Source: an uncultured Lachnospiraceae bacterium (GTDB lineage: Bacteria > Bacillota > Clostridia > Lachnospirales > Lachnospiraceae). Taken from it: a DNA stretch of 64,000 nt. Position numbers and translations under genes: made by a program. Shown piece after piece: positions 17,559 to 25,999 of the stretch. Positions within the stretch are counted from its first letter, which is position 1. Each line of letters begins with the position of its first letter. Under the pieces are notes generated by a model. It saw only the letters and a program-made list of their open reading frames with translations, made no database searches and was not told the DNA's origin. Location of the stretch: assembly GCA_900316855.1 (NCBI GenBank), contig ONEK01000012.1:38032-102031 (forward strand), read 5' to 3'.

Positions 17559-18022
17559 GAAACTGCCTCTCCGGGATCCTCAGACACCGTTTCCGATGCC
17601 GTCTCATCCGCTGTGACGCCTCCCGCCATGACCTCCAGCATCTCCTCCGGAGTCATGTCAGTGGACAGCTCGTACGTCCCCGGCTGAATCCGCCCGCGGT
17701 AGGAGGAAATCTTCTCCTGCAGGCTGAACACCCCGTCATCCTTGACAAGGCCTGCCTCCTGCAGCACTTCTCCGACCCTGCTGACGGACATGTCAGAGGT
17801 GATTTTCACGGAAACCGTCTTTCCCTCTCCCTTTGCATCCACCGCCTGCTCCGACAGAACATCATAGCCCAGCTGATACGCCTTGTCCGACCAGGAAATG
17901 AAAAACAGCATTACCACCACAATCACAACCCACTTGAGGATTGTGAGCAGGATATCGGCAATACCCTGACTGTCATTCAGTTCCGGCTGATGTCTCATCC
18001 GGTGCATGGACTGCGATGACAT
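17555..18022 (-). CDS. Short MltG-like membrane protein lacking the transglycosylase domain
   Basis: This 155-residue protein has a cytosolic N-terminus, one transmembrane segment near residues 22-45 (ILLTILKWVVIVVVMLFFI), and an extracytoplasmic part. The latter resembles the small N-terminal domain of YceG/MltG (VSVKITSDMSVSRVGEVLQ, then GRIQPGTYELSTDMTPEEML). The endolytic transglycosylase core with its catalytic glutamate is absent; the protein ends in an acidic Thr/Ser-rich tail. It occupies the conserved position of mltG before trmR. AAAGGAG precedes the ATG at 18022. It may regulate or scaffold cell-wall enzymes, but no function can be assigned. Confidence 0.8.
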   Translation of the reverse strand: MSSQSMHRMRHQPELNDSQGIADILLTILKWVVIVVVMLFFISWSDKAYQLGYDVLSEQAVDAKGEGKTVSVKITSDMSVSRVGEVLQEAGLVKDDGVFSLQEKISSYRGRIQPGTYELSTDMTPEEMLEVMAGGVTADETASETVSEDPGEAVS

Positions 18023-18041
18023 GGCGGCTCCTTTCACAGGT

Positions 18042-20030
18042 TTACAGTACTTCCTGAATAATCGGCAGGATCATGGGACGGCGTTTTGTCTTTTTCCAGA
18101 AGAAATCGGACAGTCCGTCACGGACACTGGTCCGAAGCTTGTTCCGGTCGCTGACGTGCCTGTCCAGGCAGGCAAGAAGGGACTGCTCGGCGACAAGGCG
18201 GGCTTCATTCATCAGCGTGTCCGCCTCCTTCATATACACGAAGCCGCGCGACGTCAGCTCCGGTCCCGCCAGAACCTCTTCGCCGCCTTCCTCCATGGTC
18301 ATGGAAACGATGACGATTCCATCCTCCGCAAGATGCTGACGGTCCCTCAGGACCGCGTTTCCGACATCTCCGATTCCCAGTCCGTCCACAAGGACCGCAC
18401 CCGTCGGTACATTGCCGGTGACATTGGCAGTATCCTGCCCGATCTCCAGTACATCCCCCGAGTGCAGGATCAGAATATGATCGTTGTCATACCCCAGGCT
18501 CTGGGCGATCTTCTTCTGGGCCATCAGATGACGGTATTCGCCGTGCACCGGAATGGCAAAATCAGGCTGCACCAGGGAATAAATGAGCTTCAGCTCCTCC
18601 TGGCAGGGATGCCCCGATACATGGACATCCTGGAAGATCACATCCGCACCCTTGCGCAGCAGCTTGTTAATCACATTGGTGACGCTCTTCTCATTGCCCG
18701 GAATGGGGTGGGAGGAAAAGATAATCGTATCACCGGGACCGATCTTGATCTTGCGGTGATTGTCCTCCGCCATTCTCGTCAGGGCAGCCATGGATTCTCC
18801 CTGCGAGCCGGTCGTGCAGATGACGGTCTGGTTGTCCGGGTAGTTCTTCAGCTCGTCAATATCGATCAGCGTGTTGTCCGGAATGCTGATGCAGCCGAGC
18901 TCCTGCGCCGTCTGGATGATATTGACCATGCTGCGTCCCTCGACCACAACCTTCCTGCCGTATTTATAGGCAGAATTGATGATCTGCTGCACACGGTCGA
19001 CATTGGATGCAAAGGTGGCGACAATAATCCTGGTGTCCTTGTGTTCCGAGAACAGCCGGTCAATCGTAACGCCGACCGTCTTCTCGGACGGTGTATAGCC
19101 GGGACGTTCTGCGTTCGTCGAATCGCACATAAGCGCCAGAACGCCTTTCCTGCCAAGCTCCGCAAATCTCTGCAGATCAATGGCGTCCCCGTACACCGGG
19201 GTGTAGTCCACCTTGAAATCTCCCGTATGCACTACCACACCGGCAGGCGAGTAAATCGCGAGCGCCGCTGCGTCCACAATACTGTGATTCGTCTTGATGA
19301 ACTCAACACGGAAGCAGCCAAGCGTCACGGTCTCGCCGAACTTCACCACGTGACGCGTGGTGGTCTCCAGCATGCCGTGTTCCTTCAGCTTGTAATCGAT
19401 TATGCCCATGGTCAGCCGTGTGCCATAGACAGGAACATTTACCTTCTGCAGCACATAGGGAAGCGCTCCGATGTGGTCCTCGTGTCCATGGGTGATGACA
19501 AAGCCCTTCACCTTGTCCAGATTGTCCTCCAGATAGGTGACGTCCGGAATCACGGAATCAATTCCGAACATATCGTCCTCGGGAAAGGCCATGCCGCAGT
19601 CCACGACAATAATACTGTCCTCGTACTCGAAGGCAGTGATATTCATGCCGATCTGTTCAAGGCCGCCCAGCGGAATGATCTTCAGCTTTGCACCCGGAAC
19701 GGCAGACACAGGCATGGGAGTATGTATATGTTTTGCTTTTTCCTGCTTCGGCAGGGGCAGCTGCCTGCGGGTTTTGGATTTCTGCAGCTTTGATTCCTTC
19801 TGCTGTTTCGGCTTTTCGGACGCCTCCCTGCGCAGAGAATGCTTCTGCGGCTCCTGCTTTGGTCCGCGGGCGGATTTGCTCCTGCTCTTTTCCTTTACGG
19901 CAGCCTTTGACAGGGCTTTTGTCCTGGATTTGGATTTCACGGTCTGGCCGGGCTTGTTTTTGCCGCCTGTTTTTTTAGCCTTTCTTGTGTTCTCCTTCGA
20001 CGTCTCTCCTTTTAATTTCTTTTCTGACAT
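18042..20030 (-). CDS. rnj: Ribonuclease J with a long basic N-terminal extension
   Basis: This 662-residue metallo-beta-lactamase/beta-CASP nuclease acts in mRNA decay and rRNA maturation as a 5'-3' exo- and endonuclease. The metal-binding motif ITHGHEDHIGALPY is clear, with VVHTGDFKVD and the later GHPCQEELK and PVHGEYRHL motifs. Residues 1-110 form a Lys/Ser/Arg-rich, apparently disordered extension not found in Bacillus RNase J1 (about 555 residues). The ATG at 20030 has AGGAAA eight bases upstream and lies inside the end of ruvX (56-base overlap). Confidence 0.93.
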   Translation of the reverse strand: MSEKKLKGETSKENTRKAKKTGGKNKPGQTVKSKSRTKALSKAAVKEKSRSKSARGPKQEPQKHSLRREASEKPKQQKESKLQKSKTRRQLPLPKQEKAKHIHTPMPVSAVPGAKLKIIPLGGLEQIGMNITAFEYEDSIIVVDCGMAFPEDDMFGIDSVIPDVTYLEDNLDKVKGFVITHGHEDHIGALPYVLQKVNVPVYGTRLTMGIIDYKLKEHGMLETTTRHVVKFGETVTLGCFRVEFIKTNHSIVDAAALAIYSPAGVVVHTGDFKVDYTPVYGDAIDLQRFAELGRKGVLALMCDSTNAERPGYTPSEKTVGVTIDRLFSEHKDTRIIVATFASNVDRVQQIINSAYKYGRKVVVEGRSMVNIIQTAQELGCISIPDNTLIDIDELKNYPDNQTVICTTGSQGESMAALTRMAEDNHRKIKIGPGDTIIFSSHPIPGNEKSVTNVINKLLRKGADVIFQDVHVSGHPCQEELKLIYSLVQPDFAIPVHGEYRHLMAQKKIAQSLGYDNDHILILHSGDVLEIGQDTANVTGNVPTGAVLVDGLGIGDVGNAVLRDRQHLAEDGIVIVSMTMEEGGEEVLAGPELTSRGFVYMKEADTLMNEARLVAEQSLLACLDRHVSDRNKLRTSVRDGLSDFFWKKTKRRPMILPIIQEVL

Positions 20031-20457
20031 TTATATCTTTCCTATGGTTCTCCATATATTCCCGGAGTATGATCACTGCGGCGACCTGATCGATCCATTG
20101 CTTGCGCTCCTGTCGCGGAATCTGCATCTGCTCGAGCATGGAATCCGCTTCCACGGTGGTCAGACGCTCATCGGACAGGACGACAGGAAGACCCACGCGC
20201 TGTTCCAGGCGTTCCCTGAAGTCCAGGGTTGCCTGTGCGCGCTCCCCCACGGTATCATCCATGTTGAGCGGCAGACCCATCACAATAAGACCCACATCGT
20301 ACTGCCGGATCAGCTCCTCGAGCCGTACCAGCGTCCTGCGGATCTTGCTTTCCCTGTCCCGCCAGATAGTTTCCAGCGGCTGCGCCGTCATTAATAATTC
20401 GTCCGACAGTGCTACTCCTATTGTTTTAGAGCCGTAATCAAGCCCCATGATCCTCAT
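19975..20457 (-). CDS. ruvX: Putative pre-16S rRNA nuclease / Holliday junction resolvase-like YqgF (RuvX)
   Basis: This 160-residue RNase H-fold protein starts MRIMGLDYGSKTIGVALSD, has VMGLPLNMDDTVG in the middle and DERLTTVEAD containing a conserved acidic residue, and ends IDQVAAVIILREYM. In E. coli the orthologue matures the 5' end of 16S rRNA. The C-terminal tail is basic (about 25 residues) and overlaps the start of the RNase J gene. Two RNA-processing genes are thus coupled. Confidence 0.93.
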   Translation of the reverse strand: MRIMGLDYGSKTIGVALSDELLMTAQPLETIWRDRESKIRRTLVRLEELIRQYDVGLIVMGLPLNMDDTVGERAQATLDFRERLEQRVGLPVVLSDERLTTVEADSMLEQMQIPRQERKQWIDQVAAVIILREYMENHRKDINVRKEIKRRDVEGEHKKG

Positions 20458-20476
20458 GGCCGGAGTACCCCCGCCA

Positions 20477-20755
20477 TCAGTCCCAGTGGTTGTTCCTGAT
20501 ATACGACTCCAGTATCTCTTCTACAAGCTCATCCCGTTCCACCTTCATGATGAGACTTCTTGCACCCATATAATTGGTGATGTAGGTGGGGTCTCCGGAC
20601 ATGATATAACCTACAATCTGGTTGACCGGATCATAGCCTTTCTTGGACAGAGCCTCATAGACAACGGAGAGGACCTTGCGTACACCGCTTTCCTCGTCCG
20701 GCTTCACTTTGAAATACTGTGTGCTGGATAAATCATCTTCACTGTATTTTCTCAT
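20477..20755 (-). CDS. ireB: IreB family regulatory phosphoprotein (UPF0297)
   Basis: This small 92-residue cytosolic protein matches the family throughout (SSTQYFKVKPDEES, YEALSKKGYDPVNQIVGYI, SGDPTYITNYMGARSLI). In Enterococcus, IreB is a substrate of the Ser/Thr kinase IreK and affects cephalosporin resistance; the two phosphorylated threonines there have TQ and T counterparts near the N-terminus here. Followed by ruvX in the order conserved across Firmicutes. The ATG at 20755 has GAGG upstream. Confidence 0.93.
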   Translation of the reverse strand: MRKYSEDDLSSTQYFKVKPDEESGVRKVLSVVYEALSKKGYDPVNQIVGYIMSGDPTYITNYMGARSLIMKVERDELVEEILESYIRNNHWD

Positions 20756-20836
20756 GATTACCTCATTACCCGACCCTGCCGGCGCGGACAGGCCATAGCC
20801 ACGCGGACTCTGCGCCGGCAGGTGATAGTTCATCTC

Positions 20837-20865
20837 ACTATACCCTATTTCGAAAGGTGAATCAA
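20837..20865 (-). promoter_or_regulatory. Sigma-A-type promoter of ireB-ruvX-rnj operon
   Basis: TTGATT, a 17-base spacer and TATAGT lie on the minus strand at the 3' end of mtaB, about 80 bases before the ireB ATG. The leader contains a long inverted repeat (CTGCCGGCGC...GCGCCGGCAG) that could fold in the 5' untranslated region. Confidence 0.75.
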
Positions 20866-22269
20866 CTGCGGTGACAGCGCAAGATACGGCGTTCCGGGGA
20901 TTCGGCGCTCCGCCTTTGCACGGATGATTTCGCCCTCGAACGATGTCCCGAGCCTGTCCCGGATCACTTCCTCCGGCTCCACGCATTCCACATATCTTTC
21001 TGTGTGGCCGCTGATCCAGGTGCGTCCGTCGATCACAACCGCCTCCTCCAGAAGGATCTCCTGTTCCTGCCCGATGAACGACTCCCGGTATGCGTCCGAC
21101 TGCCGGCGCGTCAGCTCCAGCAGGACATTGCTCCGCTCCTTCCTGCAGCGCATGGACAGCTGTCCCGGCATGTTCGCCGCCGCGGTCCCGTGGCGGACGG
21201 AATAGGGGAAAACATGCATTTCATAGAAGCCTGTCTTCTCACAGAAGCGCCGGCTCTGCGCGAATTCCTCCGCGGTTTCGCCGGGAAAGCCCGTGATGAC
21301 ATCCGTCGTAATGGCCGGACGGTCATAGTACTGCCTCAGCAGGCGGACACTCCGGAGATATTCCTCCGTCGTATAATGCCGGTTCATCCTCCTGAGTGTG
21401 GCGTCACATCCGGACTGAAGCGACAGGTGAAAATGAGGGCATACCTTTGGCAGGCAAGCGATGGTGCGGATGAAATGTTCCGTCATAATGCGCGGCTCAA
21501 GCGAGCCCAGCCGGATCCTGCGGATCCCGTAAATCAGGGAAATCCTCCTCAGCAGGGATTCCAGCTCCGTCTCCGGGTCCAGTCCCTTCTCAAGCCCGTA
21601 GGATCCGATATGAATGCCGGTCAGAACAACCTCTCTCACCCCACGGCCGGCCAGGCCACGGATTTCCTCCAGGATTTCCTCCGGATCCCTGGAGCGGATG
21701 GTCCCCCTCGCATAGGGGATGATGCAGTAGGTGCAGTACTGACTGCATCCGTCCTGGATCTTGATGTAGGCACGGGTGTGGCCGGGCGCGGTCAGATGCA
21801 TGGATTCAAAAGCAGGGTGGTTCAGGATGTCCTCCATCGATCTGCCCTGCAGCGTTTTGTCCGTGTGAGTAACACCGGAGCTTTTTGCAGCACCCGTCGT
21901 CCGCTCCCGCTCTCGCAGGTAATCACTGAGGATTGCAGCGATCTGTCCCTTCCGGTTTGTGCCGATCGCGAGGTCTACGGCAGGATCGTTTTCGATTTCC
22001 TGTTCGTCCGTCTCCACATAGCAGCCGACGGCTACCACGATACTGTCCGGATTCTCCTTCTTCGCCCTGTGCAGCATCTGACGGCTTTTGCGGTCTGCAA
22101 TGTTTGTAACAGTGCAGGTATTGATGATGTACACATCCGCGCGGGACCCGAAAGGGACGATCTCATAACCCTGCTCCCGGAGCGTCTGCACCATCACATC
22201 GAGCTCATAGCTGTTGACCTTGCAGCCAAGATTGTGTACGGCAACTTTTTTCATTCTGATTTCTGCCAC
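20845..22269 (-). CDS. mtaB: tRNA t6A37 methylthiotransferase MtaB
   Basis: This 474-residue radical-SAM enzyme converts t6A37 to ms2t6A in tRNAs reading ANN codons. It has the N-terminal UPF0004 domain with its cysteines (HNLGCKVNSYE, INTCTVTN, AVGCYVE), the radical-SAM cluster CSQYCTYCIIP and a C-terminal TRAM-like stretch. Start uncertain: a GTG at 22269 and an ATG at 22254 are both possible, and neither has a strong ribosome binding site. The promoter of ireB lies within its 3' end. Confidence 0.93.
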   Translation of the reverse strand: MAEIRMKKVAVHNLGCKVNSYELDVMVQTLREQGYEIVPFGSRADVYIINTCTVTNIADRKSRQMLHRAKKENPDSIVVAVGCYVETDEQEIENDPAVDLAIGTNRKGQIAAILSDYLRERERTTGAAKSSGVTHTDKTLQGRSMEDILNHPAFESMHLTAPGHTRAYIKIQDGCSQYCTYCIIPYARGTIRSRDPEEILEEIRGLAGRGVREVVLTGIHIGSYGLEKGLDPETELESLLRRISLIYGIRRIRLGSLEPRIMTEHFIRTIACLPKVCPHFHLSLQSGCDATLRRMNRHYTTEEYLRSVRLLRQYYDRPAITTDVITGFPGETAEEFAQSRRFCEKTGFYEMHVFPYSVRHGTAAANMPGQLSMRCRKERSNVLLELTRRQSDAYRESFIGQEQEILLEEAVVIDGRTWISGHTERYVECVEPEEVIRDRLGTSFEGEIIRAKAERRIPGTPYLALSPQLIHLSK

Positions 22270-22275
22270 TTCTAT

Positions 22276-22304
22276 TTGACTTTTATAATTTCAGACTTTA
22301 CCAT
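22276..22304 (+). promoter_or_regulatory. Sigma-A-type promoter of the HPr-like gene
   Basis: TTGACT and TACCAT are separated by 17 bases, about 36 bases before the ATG. The sequence just downstream (ATGATTACAGTGTCAA) recurs exactly at 52493-52508 in the structured repeat region. Confidence 0.6.
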
Positions 22305-22339
22305 GATTACAGTGTCAAAACCCAAGGAGGCTTTCATCC

Positions 22340-22573
22340 ATGAAGACTGTTAAAATTTCACTGAATTCCATCGACAAGGTAAAGGCTTTTGTCAATGATA
22401 TTACCAAATTCGATTATGACTTCGACCTGGTGTCCGGCCGCTATGTCATCGATGCCAAGTCCATTATGGGAATTTTCTCCCTGGACCTGTCCAAGCCGAT
22501 CGACCTGAACATCCACGCGGAGGAGAACATTGATGAAATCATGGCGGTGCTGAAGCCGTACCTCGTGGACTAA
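22340..22573 (+). CDS. HPr-family protein lacking the active-site histidine
   Basis: This 77-residue protein has the HPr fold pattern in its second half (DAKSIMGIFSLDLSKP), with Ser41 in the position of regulatory Ser46. The region that should contain His15 and its HARP motif reads NSIDKVKAFVND and has no histidine. It therefore cannot carry the PEP-dependent phosphate of the sugar phosphotransferase system. It could be a Crh-like target of HPr kinase, whose gene is at 42.9 kb. AAGGAGG lies nine bases before the ATG. It stands alone with its own promoter and terminator. Confidence 0.85.
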   Translation: MKTVKISLNSIDKVKAFVNDITKFDYDFDLVSGRYVIDAKSIMGIFSLDLSKPIDLNIHAEENIDEIMAVLKPYLVD

Positions 22574-22605
22574 CCGCGCGAAAGATTTTTCTGTAGCAGC
22601 GAAGC

Positions 22606-22650
22606 AAAACCGGGCCGGCCCTCCAGGGTCCTGGCCCGGTTTTGTTATTC
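22606..22650 (+). terminator. Intrinsic terminator of the HPr-like gene
   Basis: AAAACCGGGCC pairs with GGCCCGGTTTT around a 16-base loop that can itself fold. A T-rich stretch (TTTTGTTATT) follows on the plus strand. The symmetrical A/T flanks would also let it work for thiI-strand transcripts. Confidence 0.8.
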
Positions 22651-22693
22651 TGCAGTTTCTCATTCCCGGATGGCTGCCCTCCGCAGGGAGCTC

Positions 22694-23935
22694 TCAATAT
22701 CCTTCCGGAATGGAGTCCTCGCGGGTCTTGGCCTTCGTGACATGATCGCGGTCCACAATCAGGATCTCATCCGTGTCCAGCGCCTCCTGAACCATAGCGC
22801 CGATCTGTTCATCCAGGTTGTGCTCGTGGCGCTGAATCACATCCAGTACCGGCTTCGTCACAGGGTGCTTCGCCACAAAAATCGTACAGCAGTCCTCATA
22901 GGGGAGGATGGAGGTTTCAAACGTCCCGATCTTTTTGGAGATCGTGACAATATCCTCCTTATCAAATGCAATGAGGGGGCGAAAAACCGGCAGCGTGCAC
23001 ACAGCATTTGTGACGCCAAGGCTCCTCGTCGTCTGCGATGCCACCTGACCGATGGATTCCCCGGTGATCAGGGCATCGCATTTCGTCCGTCTGGCAATCA
23101 TTTCCGCAAGCCTCATCATGTAACGACGCATGATAATCGTCAGTTCGTCATGCGGACACTTCTCATAAATGTACAGCTGGATCTTCGTGAAATTGATATT
23201 GTGCAGATAGATCGGTCCGGTATAGCGTGAGACCACCCTCGCAAGGTCAATAACCTTCTGCAGGGCACGTTCCGACGTGTACGGGGGTGCGTTGAAATAA
23301 ACCGCGTCCAGTTTCATGCCGCGTTTGGCACACATCCAGCCCGCAACCGGCGAGTCAATGCCGCCGGACAGCAGCAGCATGCCCTTGCCGGAGACTCCGA
23401 CCGGAAGTCCGCCCGGACCCGGCAGGATATGGGAATAGACATAAATTCTCTCCCGAATCTCCACGTGAACGAGGATGTCCGGCTGATGTACATCCACCTT
23501 CGTCTCCGGGAAGGCATCCAGGATGGATTCGCCGAACTGCGCATTCATCTCCATGGAATCCACAGGGAAGTTCTTGTCCAGACGGCGCGTCATGAACTTG
23601 AAAGTATGGCGGCGGTCCGGATATTCCTCACCGAAAATTTCCGTTACCCTTTCCCGGAGTTCCTGAACCGTCAGCTCCCGCGGAAGTATAACAACCGGGC
23701 AGATTCCCGCAATGCCGAAGACATAGGAGAGATTAGTCACAACCTCATCGAAGTCGTAGTCACTCTCGCAGTAAACGAAGATCCGTCCGCTGGAACGGTC
23801 TGTCCGGAACTTCCCCTCGCATTTTTTCAGGGCGATTTTAATCTGGGCAATCAGAGCGTTCTCGAACAGGATCCGGTTCTTGCCCTTGATACCGATTTCC
23901 GCGTACTTAATAAGGAATGCATGGTATGTCATCAT
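22694..23935 (-). CDS. thiI: tRNA 4-thiouridine synthase ThiI
   Basis: This 413-residue enzyme adenylates U8 of tRNA and adds sulfur to form s4U; in some species it also supports thiamine synthesis. It has the N-terminal ferredoxin-like/THUMP region (IKYAEIGIKGKNR near the start), the PP-loop LLSGGIDSPVAGW, and a cysteine-containing EDCCTIF. There is no C-terminal rhodanese domain, as usual in Firmicutes, where a dedicated cysteine desulfurase supplies sulfur. That desulfurase gene lies immediately upstream. Two consecutive ATG codons follow GGAGG. Confidence 0.96.
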   Translation of the reverse strand: MMTYHAFLIKYAEIGIKGKNRILFENALIAQIKIALKKCEGKFRTDRSSGRIFVYCESDYDFDEVVTNLSYVFGIAGICPVVILPRELTVQELRERVTEIFGEEYPDRRHTFKFMTRRLDKNFPVDSMEMNAQFGESILDAFPETKVDVHQPDILVHVEIRERIYVYSHILPGPGGLPVGVSGKGMLLLSGGIDSPVAGWMCAKRGMKLDAVYFNAPPYTSERALQKVIDLARVVSRYTGPIYLHNINFTKIQLYIYEKCPHDELTIIMRRYMMRLAEMIARRTKCDALITGESIGQVASQTTRSLGVTNAVCTLPVFRPLIAFDKEDIVTISKKIGTFETSILPYEDCCTIFVAKHPVTKPVLDVIQRHEHNLDEQIGAMVQEALDTDEILIVDRDHVTKAKTREDSIPEGY

Positions 23936-23959
23936 CAGAACCTCCGCAGTCTGAAGCTG

Positions 23960-25117
23960 TCACTGTCTCGTATATTTTCTGAGGAACGGCAGCAGCTCAC
24001 GCAATGCATCCGCAGCCGCCTGAAGGTCCTCACGCGTATTCATCACCGAGGTGGAAATACGGATGGTACTGTCCAGGTACTGCTTCGGTGTCCCGATCGC
24101 CAGCAGCGTGTCGGAAATGTGCGGCCGGTTGGAGCTGCAGGCCGATCCGGAGGAAACATAAATTCCCTTCTCCTCCAGTGCATGCAGCAGAACTTCGGCG
24201 CGCACCCCGTCGATCGACAGGCTGATCACATGCGGAGCGCTCGCGCGCCCTGTCAGTCCGTTGACATGAACACCTTCCATGGTCTGTACTTCACTCACGA
24301 AAAATTCCTTCATTCCATACAGACGATCCATTTCTTCATCGAAACGGTCATACAGCATCTTCGCCGCAAGCGCCATGCCGGCAATCCCGGCAACATTCTC
24401 CGTGCCGCTGCGCATTCCCTTCTGCTGCCCGCCCCCGAACAGGATGCTGCGGATCTTCACCCCGTCCCCGATGTACAGGAGACCCACCCCCTTCGGGGCA
24501 TGAATCTTGTGACCGGAAGCAGACAGGAGATCAATATGCATGCTGCGAGGGTGAATGACGGCCTTTCCGAAGCCCTGCACCGCATCGACGTGAAACAGGG
24601 TATCCGGATTCTTCCTCTTGATGGCCTCACCAATCTGTGCAATCGGTTCAAGGGCACCGATCTCATTATTTGTGTGCATGACCGAAACCAGAATAGTGTC
24701 CGGTCTCACCGCATCCGCGACAGCCTGCGGATCCACAATGCCGTTGGAATCCACATCCAGGTACGTCACCTCAAATCCCTGCTGCTGCAGGAAGTGCGCC
24801 GTCTCCAGAATGGCAGGATGCTCGATCCGGGTCGTGACGATGTGTTTTCCCCTGCGCTGATTTGCAAGCGCGCTTCCGATGAGCGAAATATTGTCCGACT
24901 CCGTTCCGCAGGACGTGAAATAAATGTTTTCCGGGCTGCAGCGCAGAATCTGAGCGAAGATCTGTTTCGCCTCCCGCAGGTGCGCCTCCGCTTCCACTCC
25001 CTTGTGATGCAGGCTGGAGGGATTGCCGTATTCCTCCAGGCAGATCCTGTCCATAAGATGAACCACTTCGGGAAAGCATCTCGTTGTGGCTGAGTTATCC
25101 AGATATATTTCTCTCAA
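23960..25117 (-). CDS. iscS: Cysteine desulfurase (IscS/NifZ type), partner of ThiI
   Basis: This 385-residue PLP enzyme takes sulfur from cysteine and passes it on as persulfide. Recognised by YLDNSATT at the N-terminus, the PLP lysine in SASGHKIHAPKG, and the mobile loop SSGSACSS with the catalytic cysteine. I chose a TTG start at 25117 because GGAGG lies eight bases upstream and the family N-terminus begins there; the frame is open 11 codons further. The thiI gene follows after 24 bases, so it probably feeds tRNA thiolation. Confidence 0.94.
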   Translation of the reverse strand: MREIYLDNSATTRCFPEVVHLMDRICLEEYGNPSSLHHKGVEAEAHLREAKQIFAQILRCSPENIYFTSCGTESDNISLIGSALANQRRGKHIVTTRIEHPAILETAHFLQQQGFEVTYLDVDSNGIVDPQAVADAVRPDTILVSVMHTNNEIGALEPIAQIGEAIKRKNPDTLFHVDAVQGFGKAVIHPRSMHIDLLSASGHKIHAPKGVGLLYIGDGVKIRSILFGGGQQKGMRSGTENVAGIAGMALAAKMLYDRFDEEMDRLYGMKEFFVSEVQTMEGVHVNGLTGRASAPHVISLSIDGVRAEVLLHALEEKGIYVSSGSACSSNRPHISDTLLAIGTPKQYLDSTIRISTSVMNTREDLQAAADALRELLPFLRKYTRQ

Positions 25118-25191
25118 TGATGATTCCTCCGCGCGGCCCGTGCCTCGCAAGCCATATACCCCGCCGCAGGAATAAGGCCCAAAACAGGGAG

Positions 25192-25200
25192 ATTATACCA
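25192..25200 (-). promoter_or_regulatory. Extended -10 promoter of iscS-thiI
   Basis: The minus strand reads TGGTATAAT, a perfect extended -10 element, about 75 bases before the iscS TTG and partly preceded by the end of rsmE. No good -35 is visible, as is common with extended -10 promoters. Confidence 0.6.
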
Positions 25201-25218
25201 CAGTTGTGCGAATGAATT

Positions 25219-25983
25219 TCAGGAAATCTCAAACTGGTAAATGAGAAAGGACAGAAAGGTCATGCCTGCGGTCTCTGTCCGAAGAATCCGCCGGCCCAGG
25301 GAGATCGGAGCTGCTCCCGACTGCCTTGCTGCCTGCACTTCCTCCGGGGTAAAGCCTCCCTCCGGCCCTATGAAAACCGCAACCCGGTCTCCGGGCCGGA
25401 TTCCTGAAAGGACCTCCCGCGTCCCTTTGTCCGCAGGCTGCAGCTCATAAGGCAGGAGCAATACGCTGCACCGCGTCGCTGCATCCGCAATGGCTTCCTG
25501 CATGGGCATGGGCAGATGCACCTGCGGCAGGATACGCCGGCGGGACTGTCCTGCTGCTGACTCCGCAATCGCCTGCCATCGCTGAACCTTCCTCGCCGCC
25601 TTCTGTTCGTCCAGACGGACGATGCTGCGTTCCATGACCGTCGGAACAATTTCACAGACGCCCAGCTCAACGCATTTCCGGACAATGAGGTCCATCTTGT
25701 CCGCCTTGGGCAGTCCCTGATACAGCACTACCCGGACCGGCAGTTCCACATTGGCATCCTTTACGAAGCGAAGCCGGAGTTCGGCAAAGTCCGCTCCCCG
25801 CTCATCCTGGCCATATCGTTCAATGCCGTACCGGTATTCGCGGTCATCGCCGCCGGTTCCCACGATCACTTCGTCACCCGGTACGAGGCGGCAGACGTTC
25901 TTCATATGATTCAGGTCACCGCCCGTAATCCGGAGCGTACCGTCTTCCTTCATTGCCGACGCATCAGCAAAAATATGGAGCAT
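25219..25983 (-). CDS. rsmE: 16S rRNA m3U1498 methyltransferase RsmE
   Basis: This 254-residue SPOUT methyltransferase modifies U1498 in the decoding region of 16S rRNA. It has an N-terminal PUA-like domain (MLHIFADASAM, LNHMKNVCRLVPGDEV), then the SPOUT knot with FIGPEGGFTPEEV and SLGRRILRTETAG. The ATG at 25983 starts the family N-terminus; the frame is open 13 codons further inside prmA. It follows prmA in the dnaJ-prmA-rsmE order common in Firmicutes. Confidence 0.96.
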   Translation of the reverse strand: MLHIFADASAMKEDGTLRITGGDLNHMKNVCRLVPGDEVIVGTGGDDREYRYGIERYGQDERGADFAELRLRFVKDANVELPVRVVLYQGLPKADKMDLIVRKCVELGVCEIVPTVMERSIVRLDEQKAARKVQRWQAIAESAAGQSRRRILPQVHLPMPMQEAIADAATRCSVLLLPYELQPADKGTREVLSGIRPGDRVAVFIGPEGGFTPEEVQAARQSGAAPISLGRRILRTETAGMTFLSFLIYQFEIS

Positions 25984-25999
25984 GGTTTTTCTCTTTCTG

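Noticed and set aside
18006..19793. Plus-strand open frame of 595 codons opposite RNase J
   Set aside because: Antisense to a clearly conserved gene, no ribosome binding site, composition typical of a shadow frame.
23429..25093. Plus-strand open frame of 554 codons spanning thiI and iscS
   Set aside because: Runs antisense across two recognisable genes and their gap; high G+C codon bias makes such frames common here.
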